A program made the position numbers and the translations under genes. Shown here piece by piece: positions 1-7,146 of a DNA stretch of 30,900 bases. Below the pieces are notes generated by a model that was not told the DNA's origin, did no database searches, and was given only the letters and a program-made list of their open reading frames with translations. Source of the stretch: an uncultured Oscillospiraceae bacterium (GTDB taxonomy: Bacteria > Bacillota > Clostridia > Oscillospirales > Ruminococcaceae); assembly GCA_900552945.1 (NCBI GenBank), contig USBI01000018.1, positions 1-30,900 of the forward strand. Reading direction: 5' to 3'. The first letter of the stretch is position 1, and each line of letters starts with the position of its first letter.

Positions 1-32
1 CGTCGGCAGCGTCAGATGTGTATAAGAGACAG
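1..32 (+). other. Nextera Tn5 Read 1 adapter (artefact)
   Basis: The bases match the Illumina Nextera Read 1 transposase adapter without its first T, and end in the Tn5 mosaic end AGATGTGTATAAGAGACAG. This is library sequence, not genome. The gene downstream (ypeB) is therefore cut by adapter and not by a natural break. Confidence 0.98.
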
Positions 33-337
33 AAATAGTTGATGGGCAGCAGCGCCAGGCTGTTTTTGGCAAAACCCGCGTCCCGCCACAGCATAGAGGC
101 GAGGCTGGAAAGCATCTCCGGAGAAGAACAGTACATTCCTTTGGTGAGAGAGCTGTTGATGCTGCTGAGATAGGTGTACAGGTCTTCGACCGCTCCGAGG
201 TAGGTATATTCCTGCGCCCGTTTGTGCTGCTGGTTTTCTGCGTAATTGATTCCGGCAAAAACAGCCAGTGCCAGAATGAGCGCTGTGATGAACGCAATGA
301 TGCGCACCAGCGCACGCCTTGAAAGTCTGTGTTCCAT
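33..337 (-). CDS. ypeB: Germination protein YpeB, N-terminal part (truncated by adapter)
   Basis: Reading the minus strand from ATG 337-335 gives 101 complete residues before the adapter. Residues about 11-28 form one hydrophobic segment, followed by a region that includes YLGAVEDLYTYLSSINSSL and MLWRDAGFAKNSLALLPIN. This resembles the YpeB N-terminal domain, which has one membrane anchor followed by helices with an 'S..LxxxWR.A..A...L..LP' pattern. YpeB is a spore protein that stabilises the cortex-lytic enzyme SleB and is needed for cortex hydrolysis on germination. The start is supported by an AAAGGCGG ribosome site 8 bases upstream. No sleB lies on the 5' side: the next gene upstream is the divergent cysteine desulfurase. 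The C-terminal PepSY repeats are outside the window. The family call comes from recognising the pattern, without a database search. Confidence 0.8.
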
Positions 338-426
338 ACAAGATTCCGCCTTTCGGATAATATCGTTTCTTTTTTGCTATTTTTGCCGGAAAACGGTTAT
401 TTATCCAGCAATCCGCGAATCAAAAC

Positions 427-455
427 TGGATTTTATAAAAAAGATATAGTATACT
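427..455 (+). promoter_or_regulatory. Possible sigma-A promoter for the iscS-thiI-cinA-srtB operon
   Basis: The -10 hexamer TATACT (450-455) is close to consensus. A poor -35, TGGATT (427-432), lies 17 bases upstream. It sits 27 bases before the iscS start, in an AT-rich stretch of the 144-base gap shared with divergent ypeB. The weak -35 makes this tentative. I saw no convincing sporulation-sigma promoter for ypeB in the gap. Confidence 0.4.
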
Positions 456-481
456 GATTGACTAGAGGAGTGTTGAAAAAC

Positions 482-1618
482 ATGGAACATTATCTGGATT
501 TTGCTGCGACCACACCGGTGTGCATCCCGGCGGCAGACGCGGCTTATTCGGCAATGATAGAGCATTACGGCAATCCGTCTTCCCTTTACAGGCTTGGGCT
601 GGACGCGGAAAACCGGGTGGCGATCGCCCGAAAAACAATCGCCCGCGCGCTTAACTGTGAGCCGGATTGCCTGTATTTTACCGGCTCCGCGACCGAAGCG
701 AACAACCTTGCTGTTTTAGGGAGCACGGCGGCGAATCCCCGAAAAGGGAAAAAGGTCGTTACGACCGCAATCGAACACGCGGCTGTTCTGGGCCCGTTTG
801 AAGAGCTTGGCCGACGTGGCTATCAGACGGTTTTTCTCAAGCCGGAAGAAAGCGGGAATTACAGCCCGAAGCAGTTTTATGACGCGGTGGATGAAAACAC
901 GGCGCTGGTTTCGGTCATGCTGGTCAACAACGAAGTCGGAACCCGTCTGCCGGTGGAGGAGATCATCCGAGCCGTTCGTCGCAAAAACCCGGAAACGCTT
1001 GTTCATGTTGACGCGGTTCAGGGTGCGTTTAAACTGCCGTTTTCCATAAAGACTGCCGGCCCTGACCTGCTCAGCGTCAGCGGGCATAAGCTGTATGCCC
1101 CAAAGGGGATCGGTGCGCTGTACATCCGTAAAAAACTGCGCGTGACGCCGCTTGCCATTGGAGGCGGGCAGGAGCACGGCATCCGCCCGGGTACCGAAAG
1201 CGTCCCGCTCATCGAGGCGTTTGCCGCCGCAGTGGAGTGGTATCTTTCCCACCGGCAGGAACACGATGAAACTTATAAAGCCTGCAACGCGCACCTGCGC
1301 AAGCGACTTTCCCAAATGCCGGAAGTGCAGATCAACACGCCGGAAGGCGCTGTGCCGTATATTTTGAATTTCTCGGTGGACGGAATCCGTTCGGAAATCA
1401 TGCTCCACTATTTGGAAAGCCTGGGCGTTTACGTTTCCAGCGGTTCCGCATGCTCCAAAGGGGAGAAAAGCCACGTGCTGAAAGCCATGGGACTTTCGGA
1501 CAAGCGGGCGGACACCGCCATTCGAGTGAGTTTCGGTGCGATGACCTCGCCCGAAGACATTGACGCTTTGGCAGACGGCATTCGCGCGGGTTTGGATACC
1601 CTCATCCGCATCAAATAA
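482..1618 (+). CDS. Cysteine desulfurase (NifS/IscS family)
   Basis: A 378-residue PLP enzyme of aminotransferase class V that takes sulfur from cysteine and passes it as a persulfide to acceptors. Its neighbour ThiI is the likely partner for tRNA 4-thiouridine, as in the nifZ-thiI pair of Firmicutes. The N-terminus has YLDFAATTP. The PLP-binding lysine is K203 in SVSGHK, a cofactor-stacking histidine is near H99 (TAIEHAA), and the catalytic cysteine is C324 in SSGSACSKG. Only a short stretch surrounds this cysteine, as in dedicated NifS-like enzymes. I chose ATG 482 because an AGAGGAG ribosome site (464-470) lies 11 bases upstream; an in-frame TTG at 458 would put that site inside the gene. 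thiI starts 13 bases after the stop. Confidence 0.93.
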   Translation: MEHYLDFAATTPVCIPAADAAYSAMIEHYGNPSSLYRLGLDAENRVAIARKTIARALNCEPDCLYFTGSATEANNLAVLGSTAANPRKGKKVVTTAIEHAAVLGPFEELGRRGYQTVFLKPEESGNYSPKQFYDAVDENTALVSVMLVNNEVGTRLPVEEIIRAVRRKNPETLVHVDAVQGAFKLPFSIKTAGPDLLSVSGHKLYAPKGIGALYIRKKLRVTPLAIGGGQEHGIRPGTESVPLIEAFAAAVEWYLSHRQEHDETYKACNAHLRKRLSQMPEVQINTPEGAVPYILNFSVDGIRSEIMLHYLESLGVYVSSGSACSKGEKSHVLKAMGLSDKRADTAIRVSFGAMTSPEDIDALADGIRAGLDTLIRIK

Positions 1619-1631
1619 AAAGGAGAACGTC

Positions 1632-2810
1632 ATGAAAGAGATTTTGCTCATCAAAGATGGTGAAATTGCGTTAAAGGGTTTGAACAAATCCACGTTTGAA
1701 AATATTCTCATCAAAAACATCCGCCGCCGTATTGAGGACCTGGGAAAGGTCAAGGTGCAGAAGGCGCAGTCCACCATTTACGTCAAACCGGAGTCGGATG
1801 ACTACGACATTGACGAAGCGCTCGAACGGCTGAAAAAGGTGTTCGGCATTGCCGCGCTTTCCAAAGCGCGTGTCGTGGAAAAGGATTTCGAAAAGATCAA
1901 AGAGGCGGCGGTCGATTATTTGTCCGATCTTCTTCCGTATGTCCGTACCTTTAAGGTGGAAGCCAAGCGCGCCGATAAAAGCTTTCCCATGACTTCGCCG
2001 CAGATTTCAGCGGAACTGGGCGGTGTTTTGCTTTCCCGGTTCCACAACCTCAAAGTAAATGTAAAAGAGCCGGATGTTGTTGTGACGGTTGAGGTGCGCG
2101 ATTTCGGTGCGTACGTCCACGCGGCAAAGCTCGACGGCGCGGGCGGCATGCCCATTGGCTCGAGCGGAAAGGCGCTGCTGCTCATCTCCGGCGGGATCGA
2201 CAGCCCGGTCGCCGGGTATATGATGGCCAAACGGGGCATTGAGGTGTCTGCCATCCATTTTGTATCGCCGCCGTATACCAGCGACCGTGCGCTGCAGAAG
2301 GTAGAGACTCTTTGCGAAAAAATGTGCGGATATTTGGGGCGGGTCCCGTTTTATGTGGTTCCGTTCACCCGCATTCAGGAAGAGATTCGCAAAAACTGTC
2401 CGGAAGAATTTTTCACCATTATTATGCGCCGGATGATGATGCGTATTTCCCTTTCTCTCGCAAAGAAAAACGACATGCAGGCGCTCATCACCGGTGAGAG
2501 CGTTGGGCAGGTGGCAAGCCAGACCATCGGTGCGCTGGCGTGTACCGATGCCGTCTGCGATATGCCGGTGTTCCGTCCGCTGATTGGAATGGACAAAAAC
2601 GAGATCATTGAAATTTCGCGGAAGATCGATACCTTTGAAACTTCTATTCTGCCGTATGAGGATTGCTGTACCGTATTTACTCCAAAACACCCGAAAACAC
2701 GTCCGCAGCTTTCGCAGATTGAGGAAGCGGAACAGGCGTATGATTTTGCTCCGCTCATTGATGAGGCAATCTCCGGCATTACTTTTAAAATGATTTATCC
2801 ACAACCATAA
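1632..2810 (+). CDS. thiI: tRNA 4-thiouridine synthase ThiI (no rhodanese domain)
   Basis: A 392-residue protein that adenylates U8 of tRNA and replaces its oxygen with sulfur, giving s4U. In some bacteria it also feeds thiazole synthesis. The order is an N-terminal ferredoxin-like fold, a THUMP domain (about 60-165), then a PP-loop ATPase domain with the motif SGGIDSP at residues 186-192. The C-terminus contains YEDCCTVF (C345, C346), which corresponds to the acceptor cysteine region. The rhodanese domain found in E. coli ThiI is absent, as is usual in Firmicutes, so the upstream cysteine desulfurase probably delivers sulfur directly. The start is ATG 1632 with an AAAAGGAG ribosome site about 8 bases upstream. 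It belongs to the iscS operon. Confidence 0.95.
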   Translation: MKEILLIKDGEIALKGLNKSTFENILIKNIRRRIEDLGKVKVQKAQSTIYVKPESDDYDIDEALERLKKVFGIAALSKARVVEKDFEKIKEAAVDYLSDLLPYVRTFKVEAKRADKSFPMTSPQISAELGGVLLSRFHNLKVNVKEPDVVVTVEVRDFGAYVHAAKLDGAGGMPIGSSGKALLLISGGIDSPVAGYMMAKRGIEVSAIHFVSPPYTSDRALQKVETLCEKMCGYLGRVPFYVVPFTRIQEEIRKNCPEEFFTIIMRRMMMRISLSLAKKNDMQALITGESVGQVASQTIGALACTDAVCDMPVFRPLIGMDKNEIIEISRKIDTFETSILPYEDCCTVFTPKHPKTRPQLSQIEEAEQAYDFAPLIDEAISGITFKMIYPQP

Positions 2811-2822
2811 CGAAATAGGACC

Positions 2823-2840
2823 GGGTGCGGCAGCGCGCCC
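2823..2840 (+). other. Short GC-rich stem-loop between thiI and cinA
   Basis: GGGTGCG (2823-2829) pairs with CGCGCCC (2834-2840), with one G-T wobble and a four-base loop. There is no T-run after it, so it is not an intrinsic terminator. It lies 23 bases before the cinA start and could set mRNA processing or stability. Its function is unknown. Confidence 0.4.
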
Positions 2841-2862
2841 GTGAAAGGCAAGGCGAAAATCC

Positions 2863-4119
2863 ATGAGCAAAAACGCAGAACTTATCGCCGTGGGAACAGA
2901 AATTCTGTTGGGCGATATTGTAAACACTCATTCTCAGTATCTCTCACAGAAGCTGGCAGAGATCGGCATCAACGTGTTTTATCATACGACGGTGGGAGAC
3001 AACCCCGGCCGGCTGCATGCTGTGATCGAGCAGGCGATTCACCGCAGTGATATTGTTATCCTTTCCGGAGGACTTGGCCCGACGGAGGATGATCTCACCA
3101 AAGAGACCGTCTGTGAGGTAATGGGGATTCCGCTTCATCAGGATAAAGAAGCGCTGGAAAGAATGCAGGCGTTCTTCGACCGGATGGGTAGAGAGATGAC
3201 CCAGAACAATGTAAAGCAGTCGATGGTGCCGGATGGTGCGACGATTTTTCAGAATGACCGCGGCACTGCGCCGGGTATGGCGATTGAACAAAACGGCAAG
3301 GTCGTTGTTCTTCTGCCGGGTCCGCCGAAAGAGCTGATCCCGATGTTTGAAGGACAAGCGTATCCGTACCTGCAAAAGCTGTCCGACGCGGTTTTAGTAT
3401 CACGCAGCTTTCGTGTGTTTGGGGTTGGAGAGTCGTTGGTCGAGGTGAAACTCGGCCGGATGCTGGACGGCGCGAACCCGACCGTTGCGTTGTATGCAAA
3501 ACCGAACGAGGTGCTCATTCGGGTGACCGCGAAGGCGGATGACCGGGAACAGGCGTCCGCAATGCTCAAACCGGTCGTGGATGAGATTTACTCCATTTTG
3601 GGTGATACCGTTTACGGGGAAGATGTGGATAATCTTCAGCAGGTGGTGGTACCGCTGTTGATGGAAAAAGGGTTGAAAGTCGCAACGGCGGAAAGCTGTA
3701 CCGGCGGACTGCTGGCACAGCGCATCACCTCCATTCCGGGGTCTTCCGCTGTGTTTGAATATGGCGCTGTCACCTACGCAAACCGCATCAAACACGCGCT
3801 GCTGGGGGTTCCCGAAGAGATGCTCTCCCGTTATGGTGCGGTGAGCGAACCGGTTGCTACGGCTATGTCCGAAGGGGTCCTGCGCGCGAGCGGAGCGGAT
3901 ATCGGTGTCGGCATCACCGGGATTGCCGGTCCGGACGGCGGAAGCGAAGAAAAACCGGTGGGTACGGTGTATATTTCCGTTGCGTGCAAAGGAAAAGAAA
4001 CCGTGACCAAACGGTATCAGTTCGGTTATGGGCGTGGAAGCGGCGCCGACGAGCGGGAAAGCATCCGCAACGCGTCTGCTATGACGGCGCTTGATATGAT
4101 TCGCAGAGCGATTTTATAA
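2863..4119 (+). CDS. cinA: CinA family protein (competence/damage-inducible; NMN amidase domain)
   Basis: A 418-residue two-domain protein. Residues 1 to about 170 form a MoCF/molybdopterin-binding-like domain (AVGTEILLGDIVNTHS, LSGGLGPTEDDLT, LLPGPPKEL), linked in CinA to ADP-ribose/NAD metabolite hydrolysis. Residues about 255-415 are the PncC/CinA_C amidase domain, which deamidates nicotinamide mononucleotide, with the signature AESCTGG around E277-S278-C279 and GITGIAGPDGG further on. The length is normal for full CinA. Fourth-position pairing with thiI upstream and srtB 18 bases downstream places it inside the operon. The ribosome site before ATG 2863 is weak (a purine-rich GGCAAGGCG stretch). 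An in-frame start further upstream was not seen. Confidence 0.94.
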   Translation: MSKNAELIAVGTEILLGDIVNTHSQYLSQKLAEIGINVFYHTTVGDNPGRLHAVIEQAIHRSDIVILSGGLGPTEDDLTKETVCEVMGIPLHQDKEALERMQAFFDRMGREMTQNNVKQSMVPDGATIFQNDRGTAPGMAIEQNGKVVVLLPGPPKELIPMFEGQAYPYLQKLSDAVLVSRSFRVFGVGESLVEVKLGRMLDGANPTVALYAKPNEVLIRVTAKADDREQASAMLKPVVDEIYSILGDTVYGEDVDNLQQVVVPLLMEKGLKVATAESCTGGLLAQRITSIPGSSAVFEYGAVTYANRIKHALLGVPEEMLSRYGAVSEPVATAMSEGVLRASGADIGVGITGIAGPDGGSEEKPVGTVYISVACKGKETVTKRYQFGYGRGSGADERESIRNASAMTALDMIRRAIL

Positions 4120-4137
4120 AAACTCAGGAGGTATTGC

Positions 4138-5151
4138 GTGGGTAATCAGCTTCAACAGCATCATCCTAATACAAAAAGACATAAACCGAAAAAGCACAAT
4201 GTGTTTTATCGCCTTGCGCGCTGGTTGTTTCCCTGGAAAGGGGATACCGGAAAAACGGTTGTGCTCAAGATTGTATTTCTGGTGTTTTTGGTCGTTTTCC
4301 TGGTCAGCGGCTGGCTGCTTCTGGATTATTATATAAACGACTGGAAGGCTGCCGGTGAGTATCAGTTTTATCAGCAGGTAATGAGTGGAGAAACGGAAAC
4401 AGAACCACAGGAAGAACCAGTGGTGATGCCGGAAGGTTACCGGGAGGAATTTGCTGAACTCTACCGGATTAATGAGCGTATTTCCGGCTGGATTTCTATT
4501 GACGGGACTGCTATCAATTATCCGGTCGTTCAGTCTTACGACAATGATTATTACCTGACCCATACGCTCAACGGAAGCTGGAACAGTTCAGGTACGCCGT
4601 TTTTGGATTATCGCTGCAGCTTTTCACCAGACGCCCTGCCGCGCAACAGCGTTGTTTATGCACATAACTTAAACAGCGGGCGCATGTTCCACGATATTGT
4701 CAATTACAAAAGCGTGGAGTATTACAAAGAACATCCGGTGATCCATTACAACACGGTTTATCAGGATTACGACTGGAAGATTATCGGTATGTTTTTCACG
4801 AACGCTGACATGTCTTTGGAGGATTCGTTCCCGTATCACATGTTCATTGACGGCACGGATGAGGAATTTTACGCGCTGCTCAATGAGGCGATGCAGCGTT
4901 CCTTCTTCACCACCGGTGTGGATGTGAATGCAAATGATAAGCTGCTCATGCTTTCCACCTGTGACAACAGTTTTGACAACAGCCGTATTGTCCTGCTTGC
5001 CCGCATGGTGAGGGAAGGCGAGAGCAGTGAGGTGGATGTGAGTGCAGCACGCCAGAATCCGAACCAGTACCTGCCGCAGAATTACATTGACAAATTCGGG
5101 GGTACCTACCGGGAATTTGATCCGAATTATGTGTTTTACACGGCGTCATAG
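4138..5151 (+). CDS. srtB: Class B sortase
   Basis: A 337-residue membrane-anchored cysteine transpeptidase that links secreted proteins to the peptidoglycan cross-bridge. There is a basic N-terminus, one membrane segment at about residues 41-62, and then an extracellular sortase B domain. That domain runs from GWISIDGTAINYPVVQ and includes the catalytic histidine H176 (VVYAHN), the catalytic cysteine C275 (LMLSTCD) and the arginine R283 (SRIVLL). All three catalytic residues are present. It starts at GTG 4138 with AGGAGGT 6 bases upstream. No protein with an obvious NPxTN or LPxTG sorting signal is encoded in the window, so its substrate is unknown. It sits between cinA and a SpoIID-like lipoprotein gene, which suggests a cell-envelope role for the end of this operon. 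Confidence 0.93.
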   Translation: MGNQLQQHHPNTKRHKPKKHNVFYRLARWLFPWKGDTGKTVVLKIVFLVFLVVFLVSGWLLLDYYINDWKAAGEYQFYQQVMSGETETEPQEEPVVMPEGYREEFAELYRINERISGWISIDGTAINYPVVQSYDNDYYLTHTLNGSWNSSGTPFLDYRCSFSPDALPRNSVVYAHNLNSGRMFHDIVNYKSVEYYKEHPVIHYNTVYQDYDWKIIGMFFTNADMSLEDSFPYHMFIDGTDEEFYALLNEAMQRSFFTTGVDVNANDKLLMLSTCDNSFDNSRIVLLARMVREGESSEVDVSAARQNPNQYLPQNYIDKFGGTYREFDPNYVFYTAS

Positions 5152-5181
5152 CCGTTTTCCCCAGAGAGGAGCGTTGAACAG

Positions 5182-6432
5182 TTGATCCGTAAATTACTGG
5201 TATGCGTTATGGCGGTTACGCTGGCCGGCTGTGTTTTGACCGCGAGCGCTTATTTTGCCGCTGATTCAGTTCTGGTGGTCGATCCGGCGGATGGAGAATC
5301 TGCTTCCGGTACATTTGGGGTCGTGAGTCAGGGCGACGTGGTGGATATTCCGGAGGATCTGTTGGAATCGTCTCAGGGGGAATCATCTGTTTCGGCTGAG
5401 GGGTCACAGGTTTCTTCATCTGGGGAAACTTCGGCAATCGTTTCTCCATCGGTTGTTCCTTCAAACTCGTCAACGGTAACGATACCATCTGATCTTTCGC
5501 CGTCTGTTCCGTCTACCTCCTCTTCGCACAGCTCTCCTGAGCCCTCCACTTCGGGCGGTTCAGAAACAACAGGCAGCAGTTCAGGTACGGAAAGTTCTTC
5601 TGAATCACAGCCGCCGGCTCCAACGGGAGAAACGCTGATCGTGAAAATATCCAGCGAACCGGAAGTTGGAATTTATGAAGTAAACGACATTCTCCCGCGA
5701 ATCGTGGCAATGGAAATGGACAATTCCTTTGCAGATGAAGCGCTCAAAGCGCAGGCTGTCGCGACACATAGCTATATCAAATACCAAAACAGCATTGGGA
5801 AAGCACCAGTTGTTGCGGTGCGGACTCCTACAGCGAGAATTCAGTCGCTGGTTGAATCGGTTTCCAGTGAAATGGTGTATTATAACGGTCAGGTCATTAA
5901 TGCGGCTTACACTGCCTCTATGGGCGGCCGTTCAGAGGATTCCAGGGAAGTTTGGGGCGGATATCTGCCTTATCTTACTTCGGTGGAAAGCGTTTACGAT
6001 TCCTATGATCCGAACTGGGGTTATCAGACGGTTTATACAGTCGATCAGGTCAAGACAATGGTCAAACAGAATGCGGGGATCGAATTGACCGGTGACCCGT
6101 CTCAGTGGTTCAAATTGGTGTCTACCACAATGGGCGGTTACAACGGCGATATGACCATTGGGGGGCACAGCACATTTACCTATAACGGAAAGACCTACAA
6201 GGTAACCGGGCGAAACATACAGACCATAATCATGAAAGGTTCCGGTCTGCCGACTCTGCGCAGTCATAAATTTGATGTTTCAGTCAGCGGCAATAACATT
6301 ATCTTTACGACATATGGCTATGGGCATGGTGTTGGAATGAGCCAATGGGGAGCGCATTATTATGCGTCCATGGGAGGTTATTCCTATAAACAAATTTTGA
6401 CCCATTATTACAGTGGAACTTCGGTTTATTAA
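5182..6432 (+). CDS. SpoIID/LytB-domain lipoprotein (putative peptidoglycan lytic transglycosylase)
   Basis: A 416-residue secreted protein. A basic N-terminus and short hydrophobic stretch lead to LAGC (cysteine 17), a good lipobox, so it is probably lipid-anchored; a plain signal peptide is the alternative. Residues about 60-150 are a Ser/Thr/Pro/Gly-rich, low-complexity linker. The SpoIID domain covers about 150-416, with the conserved glutamate E178 in IVAMEMDNSF, DEALKAQAVATHSYIKY after it, and the C-terminal GYGHGVGMSQWGA motif at 379-391. SpoIID enzymes cut peptidoglycan strands that lack stem peptides. The mature domain has no cysteines, unlike zinc-binding clostridial SpoIID. Sporulation SpoIID is normally near spoIIQ or spoIIID, not here, so a vegetative LytB-like role is also possible. 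It starts at TTG 5182, about 10 bases after AGAGGAG. Confidence 0.85.
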   Translation: MIRKLLVCVMAVTLAGCVLTASAYFAADSVLVVDPADGESASGTFGVVSQGDVVDIPEDLLESSQGESSVSAEGSQVSSSGETSAIVSPSVVPSNSSTVTIPSDLSPSVPSTSSSHSSPEPSTSGGSETTGSSSGTESSSESQPPAPTGETLIVKISSEPEVGIYEVNDILPRIVAMEMDNSFADEALKAQAVATHSYIKYQNSIGKAPVVAVRTPTARIQSLVESVSSEMVYYNGQVINAAYTASMGGRSEDSREVWGGYLPYLTSVESVYDSYDPNWGYQTVYTVDQVKTMVKQNAGIELTGDPSQWFKLVSTTMGGYNGDMTIGGHSTFTYNGKTYKVTGRNIQTIIMKGSGLPTLRSHKFDVSVSGNNIIFTTYGYGHGVGMSQWGAHYYASMGGYSYKQILTHYYSGTSVY

Positions 6433-6466
6433 AAAAATCGGCTGTGAATCCTCACAGCCGATTTTT
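6433..6466 (+). terminator. Intrinsic terminator after the SpoIID-like gene
   Basis: A perfect 15-base-pair stem (6433-6447 with 6452-6466), four-base loop ATCC, core TCGGCTGTGA, ending in TTTTT. It directly follows the TAA stop and closes the iscS-to-SpoIID operon. Confidence 0.92.
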
Positions 6467-6657
6467 GTGCTCTTTCCATCTGATTGTCTGTATAGTAAAA
6501 ACAATTTACATTGACCCCATTATGAGGAGAACTGTCGCAGCCGAAAAAAGAAATGATGCCGATGATTCTATATCGTAAACCTGCGCACCATCAGATGGAT
6601 GTAGCAAGAAAAACTCATTTTTTGTGTCAAAACAGCGTGAATTTTGATAAATAAAGG
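6467..6657. other. AT-rich intergenic stretch with no recognised feature
   Basis: Between the terminator and the next inverted repeat I see no gene. An 18-codon reading frame from 6522 lacks a ribosome site. No convincing promoter pair, tRNA or riboswitch core was seen. Confidence 0.5.
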
Positions 6658-6696
6658 TACTTTTTGTATTATTGTTAAACGATAATACAAAAAGTA
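6658..6696 (-). terminator. Long AT-rich inverted repeat abutting the sigma4-like gene stop
   Basis: TACTTTTTGTATTAT (6658-6672) and its exact reverse complement (6682-6696) form a 15-base-pair stem with a nine-base loop that can fold further. It begins at the base after the TAA stop of the minus-strand gene. The stem is AT-rich and is followed by TTTATTTAT after two C bases on the minus strand, so it may be a terminator or a 3' stabiliser. A protein-binding operator is a less likely alternative. Confidence 0.55.
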
Positions 6697-7011
6697 TTAT
6701 ATAATCTGCTGTTTATATAGGTCGTATAGCTCAGTATACCGTTTAATATTTTTCAATGCGCGCGATAACGTTCTGGATACCGTTGACCGGTTTACGCCAA
6801 GTTCTTTCGCAATGTCACAGGACCGTTTCATTTCGTAAAAATACATGTGAACAATTTGGCGCTGCCTTTCGCTCAGACGGGTTTCGATGATTTGCTTGGT
6901 GATTTGAAGCATTCGCGCGGTTTCATCTGCGTTGCTTTGCTCGTCACAATCATGTGGATCATATACGCCGAACATGGAATCCATGTTTTTAACTGGAGTT
7001 GTGTTGTTCAA
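6697..7011 (-). CDS. Small sigma-70 region 4-like HTH protein
   Basis: A 104-residue protein with a sigma-70 region 4-type helix-turn-helix: LSERQRQIVHMYFYE (about 47-60), then CDIAKELGVNRSTVSRTLSR (about 65-84), followed by a basic tail. Residues 1-30 are acidic and variable. It has no sigma region 2 or 3, so it cannot be a classical complete sigma factor. Stand-alone sigma4-like proteins of this kind occur in Clostridia and are usually annotated only as DNA-binding. The start TTG at 7011-7009 is supported by GGAGG about 9 bases upstream and by a promoter at 7043-7071. It is divergent from the PH-domain pair, with 135 bases between. Its target genes are unknown; the neighbouring operon is the obvious candidate. 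Confidence 0.82.
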   Translation of the reverse strand: MNNTTPVKNMDSMFGVYDPHDCDEQSNADETARMLQITKQIIETRLSERQRQIVHMYFYEMKRSCDIAKELGVNRSTVSRTLSRALKNIKRYTELYDLYKQQII

Positions 7012-7042
7012 TTTTGTTTCCTCCGCTGTTTTCTTTAATCCT

Positions 7043-7071
7043 ATTGTATTTTTATTTTATAGGACATACAA
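7043..7071 (-). promoter_or_regulatory. Sigma-A-type promoter for the sigma4-like gene
   Basis: On the minus strand TTGTAT (7071-7066), a 17-base spacer, and TACAAT (7048-7043) lie about 32 bases before the TTG start. Confidence 0.65.
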
Positions 7072-7085
7072 TGACAGCATGCTTC

Positions 7086-7114
7086 TTGTGAAGTGATTTG
7101 GGGTATGCTATGAT
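7086..7114 (+). promoter_or_regulatory. Sigma-A-type extended -10 promoter for the PH-domain pair
   Basis: TTGTGA (7086-7091), a 17-base spacer, and TATGAT (7109-7114) preceded by TGC, an extended -10. The -35 boxes of this promoter and the divergent one are 14 bases apart, so one bound regulator could affect both. A short inverted repeat, CTTC-TTGT-GAAG, overlaps this -35. Confidence 0.6.
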
Positions 7115-7146
7115 TAAATTGATTCGTATGCAGGGAGGCGGTCTAT

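Noticed and set aside
716..1777. 353-codon open frame on the minus strand over iscS
   Set aside because: It mirrors the cysteine desulfurase codons, has no recognisable domain or ribosome site, and the plus-strand gene is certain.
2007..2927. 306-codon minus-strand frame over thiI
   Set aside because: Shadow of thiI: no family, no start site, amino-acid composition typical of antisense of a GC-biased gene.
6522..6578. 18-codon small ORF in the AT-rich gap before the sigma4-like gene
   Set aside because: No ribosome site, no promoter, low complexity.
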